A DNA stretch of 64,000 nt, from assembly GCA_963676355.1 (NCBI GenBank), contig OY781093.1, forward strand, positions 1 to 64,000, written 5' to 3'. Position numbers and translations under genes: made by a program. The notes beneath the pieces were generated by a model. That model ran no database searches. It was not told the DNA's origin and worked only from the letters and a program-made list of their open reading frames with translations. The DNA is from JAGLOK01 sp963676355 (GTDB lineage: Bacteria; Bacillota; Clostridia; Christensenellales; UMGS416). Shown one piece after another: positions 61,775 to 64,000 of this stretch; position 1 is the first letter of the stretch, and each line of letters opens with the position of its first letter.

Positions 61775-62695
61775 ATGAATATCGACATTTTCGGTGCGCC
61801 GAGCTGCCTTGGCATAAGAAAAAACGGTACTGACTTAGGACCAAGTGCCATACGATATGCAGGACTGATTAAAGAGCTTAATTTATTAAAGTTAAGCTAT
61901 AAAGATTACGGCGACATTGCTGTTCCAAAAACAGACTTCAGCTCAACCGACTATGACAAGATAATCGAATCCGTAAACAAGGTAAATGCCTCTCTTTATT
62001 CAAATGTTTCTGAATCGCTAAAAAACAAAAACATCGCTTTAACCTTAGGCGGAGATCACTCAATATCCATTGGAACAGCACTTGGCGCGCAAAAAGCAGC
62101 TGGAAACATAGGCGTTATATGGGTGGATGCTCACTGCGATTGCAACACACTCAAAACAACCTATTCTGGCAACATTCACGGAATGGCGCTAGCTGCCGCG
62201 ACAGGATGTGCAGAAAGCATTCTATCTCCATTTAAAGACGATTACGTATCCTACATAAACCCAAAGAAATGTGTTGTAGTTGGCAATCGCGAAGTAGATG
62301 CAGATGAACTTGAAATCATAAAAAATTGTGGCATCACCGTTTTTAGCATGGCAGATATAGACATGATAGGAATAAAAGGCGTGATGGATAAAGCAATAAA
62401 AATCGCGTCTTCCGAAACCAATGGCTTTCACCTAAGCTTTGACATGGATGCTGTGACACCCGAAGAAGCTCCTGGAGTGAGCACACCCAAAAGAGGCGGA
62501 TTTACCTATAGGGAGTCGCATCTGATAGTAGAGATGATTTCTGAAGCAAAAGGGTTGCTTTCATTGGATTTCGCCGAAACAAACCCCATACTCGACATTA
62601 AAAACAAGACAGCCGAGCTTGCAGTTTCTCTAATTGCTGCAGTCCTTGGAAAAAGATTCACAGCACCACCACCCTCAAATAGAACAAATGTTTGA
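61775..62695 (+). CDS. rocF: Arginase
   Basis: A 306-residue ureohydrolase. The two-manganese site ligands are H95 in LGGDHSIS, D118, H120 and D122 in VDAHCDCNT, and the two aspartates of SFDMDAVTPEEAPG. The arginine-specific loop SGNIHGMALA favours arginase over agmatinase. Two Cys in DAHCDCN replace the Gly and Ile usually seen there. It hydrolyses arginine to ornithine and urea; rocD in the same operon takes the ornithine. AGAGG lies 6 bases before the ATG, which directly follows the glpK stop. Confidence 0.9.
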   Translation: MNIDIFGAPSCLGIRKNGTDLGPSAIRYAGLIKELNLLKLSYKDYGDIAVPKTDFSSTDYDKIIESVNKVNASLYSNVSESLKNKNIALTLGGDHSISIGTALGAQKAAGNIGVIWVDAHCDCNTLKTTYSGNIHGMALAAATGCAESILSPFKDDYVSYINPKKCVVVGNREVDADELEIIKNCGITVFSMADIDMIGIKGVMDKAIKIASSETNGFHLSFDMDAVTPEEAPGVSTPKRGGFTYRESHLIVEMISEAKGLLSLDFAETNPILDIKNKTAELAVSLIAAVLGKRFTAPPPSNRTNV

Positions 62696-62720
62696 CTGCA
62701 AAAATTGCAAGTGCTATGAT
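62692..62720 (+). promoter_or_regulatory. Promoter of the diguanylate cyclase gene
   Basis: TTGACT (62692-62697) and TATGAT (62715-62720) are 17 bases apart and overlap the end of the arginase gene. The next gene begins at TTG 62747, 26 bases after the -10, so it has its own start of transcription. Confidence 0.65.
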
Positions 62721-62746
62721 GATAAACACGATAAAAGAGGCCATAA

Positions 62747-64000
62747 TTGAATCAAGATTTTAAATCGGCGGAAAAAGTTCATCTTAAAAAATATATAATT
62801 AATTTCTCTGTATTCTTGATTATAGCAATTACAGTTTATTTTGTTATGGCAGCCATTGCCCAAAGCCAGCTATACTCGACTGCCACATCCGACAATATAA
62901 TTACAATAAGAAACGAAGATTTAAAAAGCGGTGACATTGATTTTAATTATAGCATAAAGAGCAAAAACGATAATATAAAAACAACTTATACCGCTGACAT
63001 TCTTAGAAGCGATATTGAAAAGCTCAACGATGACTTTGTCACAATATTTCTCCCTAGCATGCAATGTGAAGCTTTCATAATTTACATTAACGAAAAGATC
63101 ATAGCCGTTGAAGGCGATATCACTAAATATAACTCTAACGTATGGACAAAAAACTATTCATATACCATTGATTCAACATTATTCGATAAGGATATATCAA
63201 AGCTAAAAGTTGTGCAATTCAGCAGATACCTACGCGGCGGGCTTGCTAATCCATTTATTATCGATGGATATGCCTCATCTCTTAGCATAAAAGATTACAA
63301 AGCATTTGACATAAGACATGGAATATTTGGAATCTCGATTTTTTTACTGCTTCTAATAATATTAATGCTTTTTCTTTTTAAAGAAAAAAGATCAAAATAC
63401 TACTTACTGCTTGTTTCATTAATTTTTATGATGATTGGCTATTCAGAGTATTTTGAGCTATCCTATCTTCCATTTGATTTCTTACTATTTAAAAAGATAA
63501 CCGTGTCTTCCAATTTTATTGTTGCAGGCTTAGGTACAGTTGTTTATAGACATTTGTACAACAAAAATAAATATAACATTCTTTTCATGACAATATATAG
63601 TGCAATAATTTTAATTCCTGCATTTTTAGTTAAAGATATGGTTACATACAAGGCAATCTATACAATATTAACTTACTTAATCATACCGTTAATACTTTAT
63701 TGGGTATATTCTTCAATTATAAATTTGAAAAAATATACTAATGCTAAAACACTGTTAACCCTTGCCGTCTCTTCAGTCTTATATATCATTGTGTGGATTA
63801 TCAGTGAATTGGCAGAAAATATCTATATGGACACAGTAACCGTTGTCATTATGCCATCATTTATGATTGTCGCACTAACGCTTATTTTCATCGACTTGCA
63901 CGAACTTCAGGTTAATATCGCCGAAACACATAAAAAGACTATTATTGATGGGCTGACAAAATTGTATAACGCAGAGTTTATGGCAAATATCATCAAAGAT
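62747..64000 (+). CDS. Membrane diguanylate cyclase, 3' end cut by window
   Basis: 418 codons are open to the last base. TTG 62747 follows AGAGG by 6 bases. One membrane helix at about residues 19-40 is followed by an extracytoplasmic domain of about 160 residues. Then a cluster of about seven hydrophobic segments (about 200-385) resembles 7TMR-DISM receptors. The final residues KTIIDGLTKLYNAEFMANI are the standard opening of a GGDEF domain (D-x-LT-x-LYN). The product should make c-di-GMP in response to an extracellular signal. Catalytic GGDEF residues lie beyond the window, so activity cannot be judged. Confidence 0.82.
   Translation, partial: MNQDFKSAEKVHLKKYIINFSVFLIIAITVYFVMAAIAQSQLYSTATSDNIITIRNEDLKSGDIDFNYSIKSKNDNIKTTYTADILRSDIEKLNDDFVTIFLPSMQCEAFIIYINEKIIAVEGDITKYNSNVWTKNYSYTIDSTLFDKDISKLKVVQFSRYLRGGLANPFIIDGYASSLSIKDYKAFDIRHGIFGISIFLLLLIILMLFLFKEKRSKYYLLLVSLIFMMIGYSEYFELSYLPFDFLLFKKITVSSNFIVAGLGTVVYRHLYNKNKYNILFMTIYSAIILIPAFLVKDMVTYKAIYTILTYLIIPLILYWVYSSIINLKKYTNAKTLLTLAVSSVLYIIVWIISELAENIYMDTVTVVIMPSFMIVALTLIFIDLHELQVNIAETHKKTIIDGLTKLYNAEFMANIIKD

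Overview
The window looks like chromosomal DNA of a low-GC anaerobic Firmicute of the class Clostridia. The grounds are AT-rich spacers, strong AGGAGG-type ribosome binding sites, frequent TTG starts, YesM/YesN-type two-component systems, CUT1 sugar importers, a CAPAR-type sulfatase, and corrinoid methyl-transfer proteins with a RACo-type activator. No tRNA, rRNA, CRISPR array, transposase or integrase was recognised.

From 1 to about 38.1 kb the window is a plant-polysaccharide region, almost all on the minus strand. It opens with the tail of a UroD-family gene. Next come deletion scars of a GH51 arabinofuranosidase and an LplC-type permease, then an unassigned barrel-type carbohydrate enzyme. 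After that are a GH39 xylosidase with a GH51 arabinofuranosidase, and an orphan lipoprotein binding protein with a YesM/YesN pair. GH29 fucosidase, SGNH esterase and GH43 genes face an AraC regulator. A clan GH-A enzyme, a GH120-like beta-helix xylosidase and a second GH51 face a second AraC regulator. A sulfatase lies with an MFS carrier. The block ends with a binding protein, two permeases, a second YesM/YesN pair, a GH2 enzyme and another UroD-family protein. The set fits import and intracellular trimming of arabinoxylan-like oligosaccharides with fucosyl, acyl and sulfate decorations.

From 38.5 to 48.5 kb the content is mostly housekeeping and stress. There are two abutting gene remnants, a small P-loop kinase and a glycine betaine importer (opuA-type). 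The importer is divergent from a GntR/RCK_C regulator of BusR architecture. Then come a family A DNA polymerase without 5' nuclease, a broken HAD gene, a TrhA/hemolysin III protein, an HD phosphohydrolase and a cation/proton antiporter.

From 48.6 to 55.2 kb lies a compact corrinoid methyl-transfer locus: a corrinoid protein, a PocR/AraC regulator, a fused corrinoid-activation protein, a UroD/MtaA-type methyltransferase fused to a thioredoxin-like domain, and a COG0523 GTPase. No substrate:corrinoid methyltransferase is present, so the substrate is open.

From 55.3 kb on there is a YtrA-type regulator with an ABC exporter, an arginine catabolic operon (rocD, glpK, rocF) and a truncated membrane diguanylate cyclase.

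Notable points are two regulators whose best-supported start codon is ATT, a perfect 34-bp palindrome, an operator-like dyad placed exactly inside the betaine-transporter promoter, and several pseudogenes that keep both ends but lack the middle. All homology statements come from motif recognition by eye; no search was run.
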